Part shown: positions 19,610 through 30,386 of the stretch, piece by piece
Layout of the letters: each line of letters opens with the position of its first letter
How positions within the stretch are numbered: position 1 is the stretch's first letter
Assembly: GCA_032718475.1 (NCBI GenBank)
Contig: JAUCBJ010002238.1
Coordinates: 1-39,907 of the forward strand
DNA from: Nemertoderma westbladi
Taxonomy: Eukaryota; Xenacoelomorpha; Nemertodermatida; Nemertodermatidae
Direction: 5' to 3'
DNA: 39,907 nt
Program-made: the position numbers and the translations under genes
The notes under the pieces: model-generated
What the model was told of the DNA's origin: nothing
Databases searched by the model: none
Seen by the model: only the letters and a program-made list of their open reading frames with translations

Positions 19610-20031
19610 AATATAAGTATTTATTACGTGGGAAAAATGAGGAACTTTTTTCACTATTCTCGAGACATTTTATAATAATAATACAGTTATTTATAAAGCG
19701 CCGTCTTCTGCTAAGGTTCAAAGGTGCTAAGTAAAGACAAAAGTGAAATGCACAGAAAATATCAGAAAAAATATATTTTTTTATAGAATAAATTATTTGT
19801 GCTATTAGGAGGCATCATGTAAAAACATTATAAACATGTTTTTCATTATTTACCGAGCGCAAGCGAGATCAATAAAGAGTAGAGAGAATTATTGAAAATA
19901 AATGAACTACGTTTTTTTCCCATGTAATAGGCTTCGTAATTTTATTCTTAAATTGGTACAACTACAGTACCCCATTGAAAATATCTTGTACTTTTTGATG
20001 CTTAATTATTTAATATCGCGATATAGTATTA
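19610..20031. other. Spacer, nothing recognised
   Basis: AT-rich, with no coding signal or clear repeat. Confidence 0.6.
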
Positions 20032-20035
20032 TTAA

Positions 20036-20386
20036 AGGCCTGTTTACACGTGGCAACTTGTAGAGCAACCCAGGTTGCCGATTAAGTTGCTCCGTGTAAA
20101 CACGTAAGTTGCTGAAAAAGTTGCTCAACTTTTACGGCAACTTGAAGGAATTTGCGTTGGCGAATAATCAAATTAAATTATCAAAAACTAGCTAGTAGAT
20201 AAAATGACCCACTATTTTACAGTCAAACAACTGTAGCCAAGTTGCTCTAAAAGATGCCGGCCAAGTTGCTGGTAAAGTTGCTGGTAAAGTAGCCACGTGT
20301 AAACAGCCATTAAATTAAGTTGCTCCAAAAAAAGTTGCTAGTTGCCGAGAAAGTTGCTCTAAAAGTTGCCACGTGTAAACAGGCCT
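20036..20386. mobile_element. 351-bp MITE flanked by TTAA
   Basis: Terminal inverted repeats of 34 bp begin AGGCCTGTTTACACGTGGCA at both ends, with one mismatch. They are flanked by TTAA at 20032-20035 and 20387-20390, the target duplication used by piggyBac-type and some other DNA transposons. The interior is packed with AAGTTGCT/AGCAACTT words that continue the theme of the ends. There is no open reading frame, so it must be mobilised in trans. The superfamily cannot be fixed from ends alone. Confidence 0.88.
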
Positions 20387-20394
20387 TTAATCAA

Positions 20395-20835
20395 TTGAAC
20401 TGCAGTATTTTACTATATTGATTCCATAGTTAGGCCTACTGAGATTCAAATTATTGTACTCTTCAACTCCGGATGCTGCCTTACTCAATGTTACATAATT
20501 TAGTGTTCTAGAATATTTATTCATAACTTAGAGAGCCGTTTAAAAATATTAACCAATTGGATATTGAGTTCCGTTTTTGAGTACGCCTTGCAGACACTAA
20601 AGTTGCAATAACTTTTGAGTGTGTGAATGTATTTTGCTCATATTACTAGCAAACCTTTTCTACTTCGATGCTCTTTCTTCGCATGTATTAAAATTTAAGA
20701 AATTCCACCAAAAATTTTATATAGAATATATTGTAGTATATAAATATTACATGTCAAAGACTATTTCAGCAGACGTTAAAAAATGTAAATGTCCGACCAC
20801 CACGGTTCCTCTAGAGAAGAAAAAGATGATGCGGT
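20395..20835. other. AT-rich spacer, nothing recognised
   Basis: Short open frames only, with no family resemblance. Confidence 0.6.
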
Positions 20836-20839
20836 AACT

Positions 20840-21350
20840 ACAAGAGCAGTAACCAGAAAGTTGAATTCGTTGAGTCATGCAGGATGGTGCTTTCGCTATG
20901 TTATGTTAAGTGAGCATTGTATTTTATTCCACAAACACTGTGAGCATCCTGGAGTAAAATCAAGGGATCTTTGTGTTTTCTGCATTAAGATCCAAGCAGT
21001 GACTGCCATATAGCAGCACAGGCTCTACTGCTATCCGGAATATACTTTACTTCAGATAATGTTTGATTCTGGATGATCTCCAAAACCTCGATAAAGTATA
21101 TTTTAATGTCAGATCCTTCATCAGATCTCCGAATCCAATAACCAAGGTAGCAGACTTCTACGTGACCACCCAGGCAATCCAAGGACTGAACGCATAGAGG
21201 ATCGATGAAAGCCTGGGGAGAATCAAAGTTCATCGTTAGGATTTTTGTCTTCGTGGCATTTATAAATAGACAGCAATGGATTATGCTTGTTCTACACTGG
21301 GGAACATTCGTTGATACCATCCAGATCATCAGAAAAGTAGAGGAATTTTG
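20840..21350 (-). mobile_element. Non-LTR retrotransposon relic C (RT C-terminal half)
   Basis: Minus-strand fragment of the same family as relics A and B. A degenerate catalytic FSDD (21325-21336) is followed by LFINATKTKILTMNFDSP, CYLGYWIRRSDEGSDIK, and VEPVLLYGSHCLDLNAENTK, and finally GIKYNAHLT near 20890. Several frameshifts and stops show it is ancient. It is a different copy from A and B, more diverged, and truncated at both ends. Confidence 0.82.
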
Positions 21351-21399
21351 TAACCTTTGCGTCGGCCTCACGTGACGCAAATTCTGTTGCGGCAACTTG

Positions 21400-23360
21400 T
21401 TTCACCAACATGTTGCGGTGCCCACTCACACCTTTTAGCTACATCTTTCTTAAAGATCTACTATAGGAACTGTTCCAGAGATCCTAATGTTCTTAAGTTC
21501 TTAACGTTCTATTATTTTTATTGGATTGTTCTTATAAATATTTATATTTCTTAAAAATAGTTTTACCAAAGTTTTTCCAAATATAGGTATTTTATGACGT
21601 AATTTGCCTGGACTATTTTAATATAGACTCAAATACCGTCGACTTCAAATGATGTTGAAATACCCTAACTATTTATATGGTGATATTATGTATTAATTTT
21701 ACTATTCATATAATACTCTAAATGTACCTACAGTAACTGCAATGGTCAAATCATTCCGTAAGGTTGCCTTGAGTTTACTGAGATTTAAACTCGGTGGTTT
21801 GGGATATATTATAACTCTACTTAATATAAATATATTACGTTATTACATAATAATATTATGAAATATAATCAATTATTCGGTGATGAAAATGTCAGCATAG
21901 AACTAAATATAATGAAGTTTGATGTAAACTTTCCCCTAAAACTCAAATACATCAGCTTGCAATTATAATTAGAGATTCTTTCAAGTCACAAATAGCACAC
22001 CATATGAACAACATATGAGCAAGTCGGCTGTGTGTATGTACTACGTACTAGGGACTGTATTCCATAAAGAGTCATTGCATTCAACTCTTCGGCCGTTGCT
22101 AGGAATTACGTACAAAGTCTGACGACTTATTTCCACTTACGAATTACAGTACATGCCACTGTTGCCTGCTCCTTTCCCTTAACTGATAATTAGCTGGCGA
22201 TAATTACCTGTAAGCGGTAGGTTTCTCGAGGGTGAAGCTTACACTTAACCTTTTGGCAAAACCCCCAATGATACAGTTTGAATATTATTGACGGAAAATT
22301 TTTTCACAACAATAATTATTTTACCAACCAAAATAACTCAAAACAATTACCTACTATATTTCCCTGCTAGGCCCAACGCAATATCTGCTTGACTAATCAT
22401 TTTTATTTGCTCTATGCAATATAAGGATGTTTTTGATGCGTGAATATAATATATTCAATGAATAGATAAGAAGTTACAAAACGTGACCATTGAGTCAGAA
22501 CAATACATACCACAATTAAAAAAAAAATTTCACCAAAATTACTCAAGATTAATCCATGTTAAAATCCTAGACTTGTATGTCAGTTTAGAAGATATGGAAA
22601 ACCAGAACAACCAACCCTCAAACATTTAAGTTGAAAACTATTAGAGGTAAAAACAACACATACCACACTTAATCGAAGCAAAATAATACACGCACAATGC
22701 AATGTATGCAACTCCTGTATATTATTTATAAACGAATCAAAAGAAGCCAAATTATTCCGGAATATGTATTTAAATTAGCGGCAAAGTTGATTAATATGAA
22801 CTATTCCACACTACCTGGCGCTATTTAAGTGGAAAATGTAGATTACCGGTACAGTAATGTCGTTTTTAGGATCTGATGATGACCCTTTACGGCCACGAGC
22901 AATGTCAGGTCTATTACGTGATGTGATCTTCAGTTGATTCAGTTCTGAATGATGGTTCCGTGGTTGGTTAATAAATTCATCGAGTTTTAATCGAACCAGT
23001 GGTAAGATTTGAGTCGGATATATTGGGGAAGAGAAGGTGATTATTTCGCAGCTGAGCACCTGCGATTTTAAACATTTTAACATAAGATAATAATTAATTA
23101 TGGTCTCGTTTTTTGGAACCATATTTCACTGCCGCGTTTTTGTCGCAATAAGGACCTTTTTCGCCGCGTGGACAAAAACACTGCGATAAACAAGTCATCG
23201 AAAATGATCTTTTTACTCAATCTATTTGATTTTTAAATAATATTAGTATGAATCAAACCTAAATTAATATAATTACTTATTTTAAAATTAGTTATAACGG
23301 AGTATGGCTATTTATAGAAATTACCATTTAAATCACATGTGCTCAAGTGTGTGTGTACTC
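21400..23360. other. AT-rich intergenic DNA, weak coding hint at 22811-23122 (-)
   Basis: Mostly without signal. A minus-strand frame at 22811-23122 contains LDEFINQPRNHHSELNQL, which faintly resembles the tail of retroelement or transposon integrases, but too little is conserved to name it. A short inverted pair around TTTTTGTCGC / GACAAAAACACTGCG lies near 23130-23185. Confidence 0.4.
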
Positions 23361-23368
23361 ACCAGCAG

Positions 23369-23587
23369 GTGATGCCGATGTACAGATGGAGTATGTTGAT
23401 GACTTGGAGTTTACAAAGTTATATTATATTCTATCATCTAGTTCTAGTGACGATGAAGATGATCCTAGTCCAAATTTGTCTAGGGATGATGTCCTTCCAG
23501 TCAATAGTAATGTCGTAGGGAAACATATGAGGAAGCCTGGCAAGGGGCGAAAAATATCCAACCAAGCAGCATGGAAATGTAATGTGC
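23369..23587 (+). CDS. Putative internal exon, acidic linker plus basic W-N-R-K block
   Basis: The block is flanked by CACCAGCAG (acceptor AG at 23367-23368) and GTAAGT (donor at 23588). It is 219 nt, with two bases at the start and one at the end belonging to split codons. The peptide runs DADVQMEYVDDLEF, then a Ser/Asp/Glu run (SSSSSDDEDDPSP), then a basic segment GKGRKISNQAAWKCNVRK. The last part loosely recalls the W-x-x-N-x-R-K motif at the start of some transposase-derived uncharacterised animal proteins. Codon content is richer than the flanks. No companion exon was found within the window, so it may be an orphan exon of a decayed gene. Confidence 0.45.
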
Positions 23588-23599
23588 GTAAGTCCGTTC

Positions 23600-24180
23600 G
23601 CGACATTTAAATATCTATCTATCATACTTTATAAGAAGAAACACCATTCAATAGTCGAGGAATCATGTGAGTTGTTCTGTTTCTGTAACAAAATCCTAGA
23701 GGTACACACACAGACTAGAGCAATGTTAAATTTCAGTATGTGTTATTTTGCCTCTTTGGAAAATAACAAAAAAAAACGTGTTTTTTTTTTCATTAACAAA
23801 ATTTATTCTGAATGCTAGCCACTAATATACTGTAAAATGTATCATTGTATCTTCCCAGACCTCTGTCGAAAAAATTAGGAGACGGGATCCATATAGAGGG
23901 AAATGAGAAGGTTTTTTGAATTTTTCTCGAAAGCACATTTTTTGGTGATGGTTGTTCTGGCTCTTTAGGCAGGATAATAAGATAAGGATACATGAATAGA
24001 TAAGGACTATTTAATAGTTTATAAATTAATAAATATGGAATAAACAAATCTTATATCAATATGTCTGTTGATGTTGATGTCTCATGTAATTATAATTTAT
24101 TAAAATAATTCGTTATAACTGCGGGATCATTCAATCCACTAAATCCGCAAGTGTATATAAATAACATGAGATGTTAATTC
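23600..24180. other. AT-rich spacer, nothing recognised
   Basis: No coding signal or clear repeat. Confidence 0.6.
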
Positions 24181-24182
24181 AA

Positions 24183-24665
24183 AACTAGAAAGCCAGCAAG
24201 CTGGCTTTAAACGAACCTGCCCCTCAAACCAGTACCCAGAGTGAGCGAAAATGAAAACACGATAATTGCTATCAACTCAATGATAGAAACACCAGCTGCT
24301 GGTACTCATGTGGGCCTAGTAAGCTACTACTATTTTTTGAATGGATAGCCCAAACTCCAGAGAAGTATATTACTTGCCAAATTTATTACTATATCACTCT
24401 AACCCAGACAGTAATCAAACATCAACTGTTATTTTGTATAATGTATTACCCCACCAGATTAATAGCTCTTCCCAGTGAATCCTATGACAATAATCTATAA
24501 GGGTACTCACTGCTATGTTAGATGGGAGGCCAGGTAATTGAATTGTAGGCACTGGGCCGTTTAAATGGTTTATAGGTTGATGATAATAAATGATTAAGGA
24601 CCCAACTAACACTACGTTTGTCTATGTACGGTCTCCTTATAGCCAGCTGGCTGGCTTTTCTAGTT
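24183..24665. mobile_element. MITE-like foldback sequence, ~483 bp
   Basis: Left end 24183-24206 (AACTAGAAAGCCAGCAAGCT...) matches the reverse complement of 24641-24665 apart from one indel and one substitution. The interior has no open frame. No target duplication is obvious. The flanks also read partly symmetric (ATTCAA), so the TIR may extend outward with an indel. Confidence 0.6.
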
Positions 24666-24689
24666 GAATCATATAATTCTGAAACCAAA

Positions 24690-25117
24690 TAATTTACTCT
24701 TTTAGACGAATTTGTGCGTTTTTTTGCCGGACCAACAAATTTTGGCGACGTTCTGTGCGAGATTGGCGATATTTGAAAAGATTCTGAGGCTCAAATAGGT
24801 TGCTCATATGACTGAATAGCCCAAATAAAAAAGTTGGTGCATACTCGACGAGTTGAAATCGGTGAAATTCGACATTAAATTTTCAAAACCGCTATTTTTC
24901 AGTGATCCCGTGATCGAAACGCTACAAAAAATATACAGTCTTGTGCGCAACAAAAATCTATGTAGAGTTTGTTATTAAATTTTTTGCGTACCTACTTAAG
25001 TTTTTGAGATATTGGATGGATGTACATACACACACACACAACCAACCACATCGTGTTTTTGAACGGCTCAACTCTTGACAAAAACTACCCTGGCCTATTA
25101 ATAGGCAGGTTCGTTAT
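24690..25117. repeat. Unassigned repeat-like block next to the MITE
   Basis: This block differs in texture from its surroundings (many CG-containing words such as TTCGAC and GACGTTC) and carries a short (AC)n run near 25027-25040. Its end, AGGCAGGTTCGTTA (25103-25116), is inverted relative to AACGAACCTGCC at 24210-24221. The MITE may therefore sit inside or against a larger element of about 900 bp. It has no open frame. Confidence 0.4.
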
Positions 25118-25368
25118 AAGCGTTGAGAAATGCTACTTATAAAAGAGCATATTATGTATGTATGAAAATAAAAAATATATACATAAGATATTTATCTATA
25201 CAACCAAAATTTTAATAATTAAGTAACAATATAAAAGCGTTAAAGTAAATAAAAAATCAATAACTAAGTTCTTTACGCATCACTTACAATGCCTGTACAA
25301 AGTCGCATGGCGCATTAGTTTAAGGTATTTATATTATTTACAATTAAATTGCTATTTTTATCAATAAA

Positions 25369-26277
25369 CTACAATGAGTCGATTTTCATATTGAAGTGAT
25401 AAGAACCAGAACGGATAATCTTGCAATCTTGTTTCGGCCTCTCGTTGTAAGTAGAAACGGATTCCAAAGCCTCTAACACAGAGGAACCTTCGACAAGTTG
25501 TCCGAAGGACACAGACTGTCTGTCCATCCAGGGGGTCGGAGCCAGGGTAACGTAGAACTGGGACCCGTTGCTATGACGACCATTGTTAGCCATTCCTAGG
25601 CGACCGCGTCGGGAATGCTCCACGGCGAAACATTCGTCCTCGAATGTGGCCCCGAACACGGACCTGCCGCCGCAGCCCCTGCTGGCCTCCAGGTCGCCGC
25701 CCTGCACCCACCCCCTAGGCACCACACGGTGAAACAAAGTTCCCTCGTAATGCAACTCAACCCCATCGGAGCTTCCGGCGTCCCCGGTACAGAGTTTCAC
25801 GAAATTCTCGCAGGTCTTCGGGCAGACTTCCCGGTACAACTCGAACACCATCCTTCCTTGCTCGGAGTCGTCGATATTTACATCGAAGTAAACGAAATCT
25901 TTCTGAGGGTCCGATATGTAGACCTCGTAAGCTTCGTCTGCCATCGCTCTGTACAGGTCGTCTGCTTGGTCGCGGTAGTCTTGGTAATCGTGTTTATCTT
26001 TAGCCCACGTCACGAAGTCGCCGCAATCCCCTTTGAGTTCCAAGTCCACGAACACCATGGTGTGGGCGGTGAACGCCCACGTCTCGTCACGTAACTCTAT
26101 GCGTTTCGCTTGAAGGAACTCAACCCAGGCGGTTTCTGTGAGCGGAACAATGACGGGAGTTGAACGGAAGACCCCAGGGTTCCGTCCGCTTAGATCTTCA
26201 GCCGCGCATTTCGCTTTGTGGAACTCGGGTTTATCCAGCCGTCCGTACACTTCCAGTTTGCAGTCGTTTGTCGGCAT
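25369..26277 (-). CDS. PPIL6: Peptidyl-prolyl isomerase-like 6 (cyclophilin family), intronless
   Basis: 302 residues. The N-terminal part (about 1-130) is the PPIL6-specific region (VYGRLDKPEFHKAKCAAEDL; WAKDKHDYQDY). The cyclophilin domain begins at VYFDVNIDDSEQGRMVFELY. It keeps FHRVVP (Arg55 of CypA), the Gln of WVQGGD, NGSQFY (Phe113) and the Trp of TPWMD (cyclosporin-binding Trp121). It lacks the CypA Phe60, Met61 and His126 equivalents (PRGW; DRQSVSFG), so isomerase activity may be weak or absent, as for other divergent cyclophilins. NERPKQDC near the end is typical of PPIL6. The first ATG is used. TATCGATA lies about 10 bp upstream (26286-26293). The gene is a single exon and visibly GC-richer than its flanks. 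The cellular role of PPIL6 is poorly known. Confidence 0.93.
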   Translation of the reverse strand: MPTNDCKLEVYGRLDKPEFHKAKCAAEDLSGRNPGVFRSTPVIVPLTETAWVEFLQAKRIELRDETWAFTAHTMVFVDLELKGDCGDFVTWAKDKHDYQDYRDQADDLYRAMADEAYEVYISDPQKDFVYFDVNIDDSEQGRMVFELYREVCPKTCENFVKLCTGDAGSSDGVELHYEGTLFHRVVPRGWVQGGDLEASRGCGGRSVFGATFEDECFAVEHSRRGRLGMANNGRHSNGSQFYVTLAPTPWMDRQSVSFGQLVEGSSVLEALESVSTYNERPKQDCKIIRSGSYHFNMKIDSL

Positions 26278-26294
26278 AATTAAAGTATCGATAA

Positions 26295-27420
26295 GTAATA
26301 ATAACCGATATTAATATTCAAAATGCAAATGGTAATTTCTTCTTGTAAAGTAATAACGTAATGTACCATGTAATCCCGCTATCTTTATATAAATTATTCA
26401 GATAATTATACGCCTGGTTTTTATTGTTATAAAATAATTCACAATTTAGATATTACAGTATTAGGGTTGGGGTAGGTCCTACCAACTTTTCGTCTATTCG
26501 TTGCCACAAACAGGTTTCAATATTTAACACTTAAACTGAATTGCGTATATTATGTTAACAGTAGCAATTGCATTATGACCGTCGTACTGCTGCACTGTAG
26601 GCCTACTGACTGACTGTAGGACTGTAGCTGTACAAGCCCTATAACTAACTGTAGTGATATGTATTTATTTTGCTTTGGAAACCGCTAATAAACAAGTTCG
26701 AGTTCAAACAAAGATAATTTGTACTTTACAGTAGGCCTACTGTGTCAAAATTTGGGACTATTAGAAAATATAATTACATAATGCTGTAATGAAGTACTGC
26801 AGTACCGACAGAAGCAGGGTGGCATAAATATACAGACAACAAAGTGCAGAAGAGTTGCAGTACAGCGCAGTACTGCAGTATGCAGTACAGCAGTACGTAC
26901 AAACTACGTGACATGAAAGAAGATAACGGTACCATAAGGATAGCAGCATAAGACTGTAAGATGAGCTTGTTGTGTGTAATCGTTTCATGTTTGAGAATTG
27001 TTTATTGACATAGCAACTGTATCTACGGGAAATTTCAGACAAGGTAAAAATCATTTTGAGATACCTCCAAATGATCCCGCATGCTCTATGCGTTATTTTA
27101 GATTTAATTTAAACAGCGTAATGTTTTAGAATTTCTACGAGAGTTTTTAATATTATTATGGACAACTTTCCTCGGAGTTATATGTTACAATAATGGTAAA
27201 CACGCGTAAACTCACACAGATAGGTCTCCTTATTCAAAGGCGAAAAAATTAAAAATAATACACCCCCTGTTGCAATAGTTTATTAATGCACTGAAAGTTT
27301 GAAATGTTGTAGAATAGTAAATGGCTATAGAGTACTCCAGGTCTTGGGTATATTATATTCAATTGTGCTAGCGTCATGATAGCCATTATAGGCGAGGTGT
27401 ACTGTCAGTAAGTTTGTTAA
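26295..27420. other. Intergenic, palindrome-rich, nothing recognised
   Basis: Contains TAGGCCTACTG twice (near 26598 and 26733) and a cluster of GTACTGCAGTAC-type words at 26790-26900. No coding signal. Confidence 0.6.
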
Positions 27421-27434
27421 CAGTATACAGTACA

Positions 27435-27665
27435 CAGTACACACAGTACACACAGTACACACAGTACACACAGTACACACAGTACACACAGTACACACAG
27501 TACACACAGTACACACAGTACACACAGTACACACAGTACACACAGTACACACAGTACACACAGTACACACAGTACACACAGTACACACAGTACACACAGT
27601 ACACACAGTACACACAGTACACACAGTACACACAGTACACACAGTACACACAGTACACACAGTAC
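27435..27665. repeat. 9-bp minisatellite, about 25 units
   Basis: Perfect or near-perfect head-to-tail CAGTACACA from 27435 to 27665. The homogeneity implies recent expansion or active turnover. All three frames on both strands are open simply because the 9-bp unit has no stop (CVY, TVC, QYT), so coding is not implied. Confidence 0.97.
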
Positions 27666-27669
27666 TGTA

Positions 27670-28630
27670 TAGTAGCCTATATACTGTATATATTGGCCGT
27701 GCAAAATAAAAGTTACGCGAAGTCAATATACTGTTACACTACCGGTAGAGTTAAACTGCAAAGGCTTCTTGTGTCTGGGTGGGTGAAGTTACCGGTACTG
27801 TACTGTAGTTTACTGTAAAGTATTATTATTGTACAACCAATTTAACATGGGCGCTTTATCGTTTCCTATTATAAAATTCGCAATCCACCTCCATATTACA
27901 CTTTACTTTATTTATTATGGCTAACTCACTGATTTTATCTTCGTTTGTGTAACAACTACTGTAAATCCGTCACAGCACACTGAAAAATACTAAAGTTCAA
28001 CATTAATCAAACAGTCACTACACCATTAATTTGTGACTAAAGGGAAACCCAAGAAAGGCGGCGTTTTGGAGACGCAATCCTATTTTATTTTTGATAATAT
28101 ATCTACATCCATTACATTGTGAATTGATATTGTTTTTATTTATTTTATGGGAAATACAGTACTGTATGCAGTGTGATTTACATTGCCAAATGGCGAAGTG
28201 TGACGTATTTTCTAACTTTATATGTAGAATGTTTGTGTGTGATGTATTTTCCAGTAGATTTCGGTAGGCCTGCACAAAATTATAAAATGTCTGGAATTCG
28301 AACCAATAGGTAGGCCTATGGTGACCTGGCTAGTTTATTTGTACGTAATTTCAACAGGCAATCGACGAGTGAACAGGCGAGCTATTATTTTAATAATAAC
28401 TCTACAGTAGTTAGATAAATATTTATTCCATTGAATTCAGAACCCCCGTAAACCTCTAAAATGCGAGAAATAAGTTTCCACAATCAATTGAACTATTGAA
28501 TGGATTTTCAAAATATATTTATAAATATAGATGTTACAATCCATATTTCATGAAATTAAAATTTTCAAAAAAATCAACTCATAATAGAGTGCCAAAAATC
28601 GGCTTAAAAAATGATGCACAACTCGAAAAC
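27670..28630. other. AT-rich spacer, nothing recognised
   Basis: No open frame with family resemblance. TAGGCCT words lie near 28264 and 28310. Confidence 0.6.
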
Positions 28631-28636
28631 TTCCCA

Positions 28637-28694
28637 ATATTTTTAAAAACCGTTTTCACTATCCTATAATAGTGAAAACGGTTTTTAAAAATAT
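28637..28694. repeat. Perfect 26-bp inverted repeat with 6-nt loop
   Basis: Arms 28637-28662 and 28669-28694 (the right arm begins ATAGTGAAAACGG) are exact reverse complements around CCTATA. An RNA copy would fold into a stable hairpin, but the AT-rich arms and lack of the usual bulges argue against a standard microRNA precursor. Confidence 0.95.
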
Positions 28695-28769
28695 AAGACA
28701 GTCGATTTTTGAGAAAAGTCGTATAATTTCAGATCCTCAACTGAGTTTGTTTCAGAGTTATAACAAAAA

Positions 28770-28800
28770 ACCACGGGGGAGGGGGGGGGGGGGGGGGGTG
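28770..28800. repeat. Poly(G) tract
   Basis: GGGGGAGGG... with an unbroken run of 18 G at 28781-28798, followed by TGGTCATATTGACCCCC. Similar G runs are at 30109-30124 and inside the foldback element at 30387-30820. Confidence 0.9.
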
Positions 28801-29330
28801 GTCATATTGACCCCCTCCGGCCCGGGTTTAATAGGATTTTAATGGACTATTTCTGTATTTATATAGGTCTTGTTAGAAGGACCTTGTGAACGAACGAACG
28901 ATTTGACAAATTAATAATCGTATTTTTTGAATTTTTTTATTCTCTATTATGAAATCGACATGTTGAACATGTAAACATTTCAGGGGAAAATTAAAGGGGA
29001 AACACCACGTACAATTCGCGTAAATGCTACTGTTACGATTATAGGTGGTTACACATAAACAGCAAATATATCAATAATGTTGTAATGTTACAACATGTAA
29101 TAATAATGTTACGACAGAATTTACAAAAAAGGGAACATAGTGGGGTGAAAGTATTAAATAAAATACGTTCTTAAAAGGAAAAAAAAAAGAATAAAATACA
29201 ACATAATATGATATTATGTTTCTTTAGTGGATCAAAAGTGAAGGTTCCGTTATCAGAAAAAATATAATAAGCATAGAAATTTCAATCTATAAATATATTA
29301 AAATTACAATAAGGACAAATGTAACAGGTC
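28801..29330. other. AT-rich spacer, nothing recognised
   Basis: No coding signal. Near 29055-29125 there are repeated TAATGTTA/TGTTACAAC words. Confidence 0.6.
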
Positions 29331-29334
29331 AACT

Positions 29335-29765
29335 TCTTTTATTTTATCTTTAAAAATATTAATATTGGAAGCACTAACGATAACGATATCTTGCGGCAGG
29401 CCATTCCAAATATCTACTGTACTGCACGATTTGAGAACGATCCTTTAGCTATCTGACGTCTGGAAAAGGACTTGTAAAGTTTTATGGAATGACCCCTTAT
29501 TAATATTTCTAACTGATATGAAAGAAGCTTAACTTGCCATTCATTGGCCCAGGTTTAGAGTACTGTGAGGGCATCTGCCAACGATTAGCTGGCTGAAGTT
29601 TTACTGTACAGTTTAAGGTCATCAGCAAATAATTTACAACTAACCCCAGTTGTAGGATTAACGAGTGCATCAGGTAAGTCGTTTACGTACAACAAAAACA
29701 ATAGCTGACCTAAGACACTTCCCTATAGTGTTTCTGGAGGGGATCCGAGTGATCTACTGTATTAT
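29335..29765 (-). mobile_element. CR1/Jockey-type LINE relic (RT palm and C-terminus)
   Basis: Minus-strand reverse transcriptase of a different clade from relics A-C. It shows GSVLGQLLFLLYVNDLPDA (near 29655-29725), the catalytic FADDLKLYSK (29600-29630), WANEWQVKL (near 29520-29550) and the typical C-terminal WNGLPQDIVIVSA (29375-29412) with FKDKI after it. A stop after PPETL and several frameshifts separate the blocks. Sequence between the FADD block and the C-terminus is shorter than in intact elements. It is an old, 5'-truncated insertion. Confidence 0.8.
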
Positions 29766-29769
29766 TGAT

Positions 29770-30386
29770 CAGATTAATTTAATTATTTCCTTTCACATAT
29801 ACCGCGGTAATATAGCTTCTACCATAAATATACACGTACTGTATATATATAAATATACAGTATAATATACTATAAAATATTTAGAAATGTATTGAGTAAG
29901 TTGGGTTACGGGGCGTTAATAAAATAAATAATAATAAATAAACATTTACATAGCGCCAAGTTTACGGTATAGTGTAGTAGTCTGTGACGCGCGGTATAGT
30001 ATTGTATTATTGGGCGTTAATAAAGTTACGATGCTATGAAATGATACAGTAGAAGCCAACAGTAGGCTACGCTAGTACTTCTGCCATCTGTCTTTTTGGA
30101 GGAAGGGTGGGGGGGGGGGGGGGGTCACCCTTAAGGTAACATTACTGTTTTTACTTTCCTTGAGTTTGTACAGTATGTGTAGTTGTGTTTAGTTTGTTTA
30201 TGTGATTATTAATTGTTTTACTGTTATATGCTAATTAACTTCGTATTACGTATCATGTCTCTCCACATACTGCACACACTATAGAGTAGACATGACGCTT
30301 TTTCGAAAATACGAATAATTGCTTTAATTAAAAAAGTTCAAGGGCTAAAATTCTGAAACTCTCTTCTTAATATGCTATCATTCATA
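29770..30386. other. AT-rich spacer with a poly(G) run at 30109-30124
   Basis: No gene recognised. It includes a near-duplicate pair of GGGCGTTAATAAA words (29911 and 30012). Confidence 0.6.

Noticed and set aside
20789-21013. 74-residue plus-strand frame
   Set aside because: Antisense to retrotransposon relic C (VEPVLLYGSHCLDLNAENTK on the minus strand).
22811-23122. Minus-strand frame resembling an integrase tail (LDEFINQPRNHHSELNQL)
   Set aside because: Too short and lacking catalytic residues or other conserved blocks; kept only as a weak hint.
27325-27818. CVY/TVC/QYT repeat proteins
   Set aside because: Artefact of the stop-free 9-bp minisatellite; no non-repeat coding context or signal peptide.
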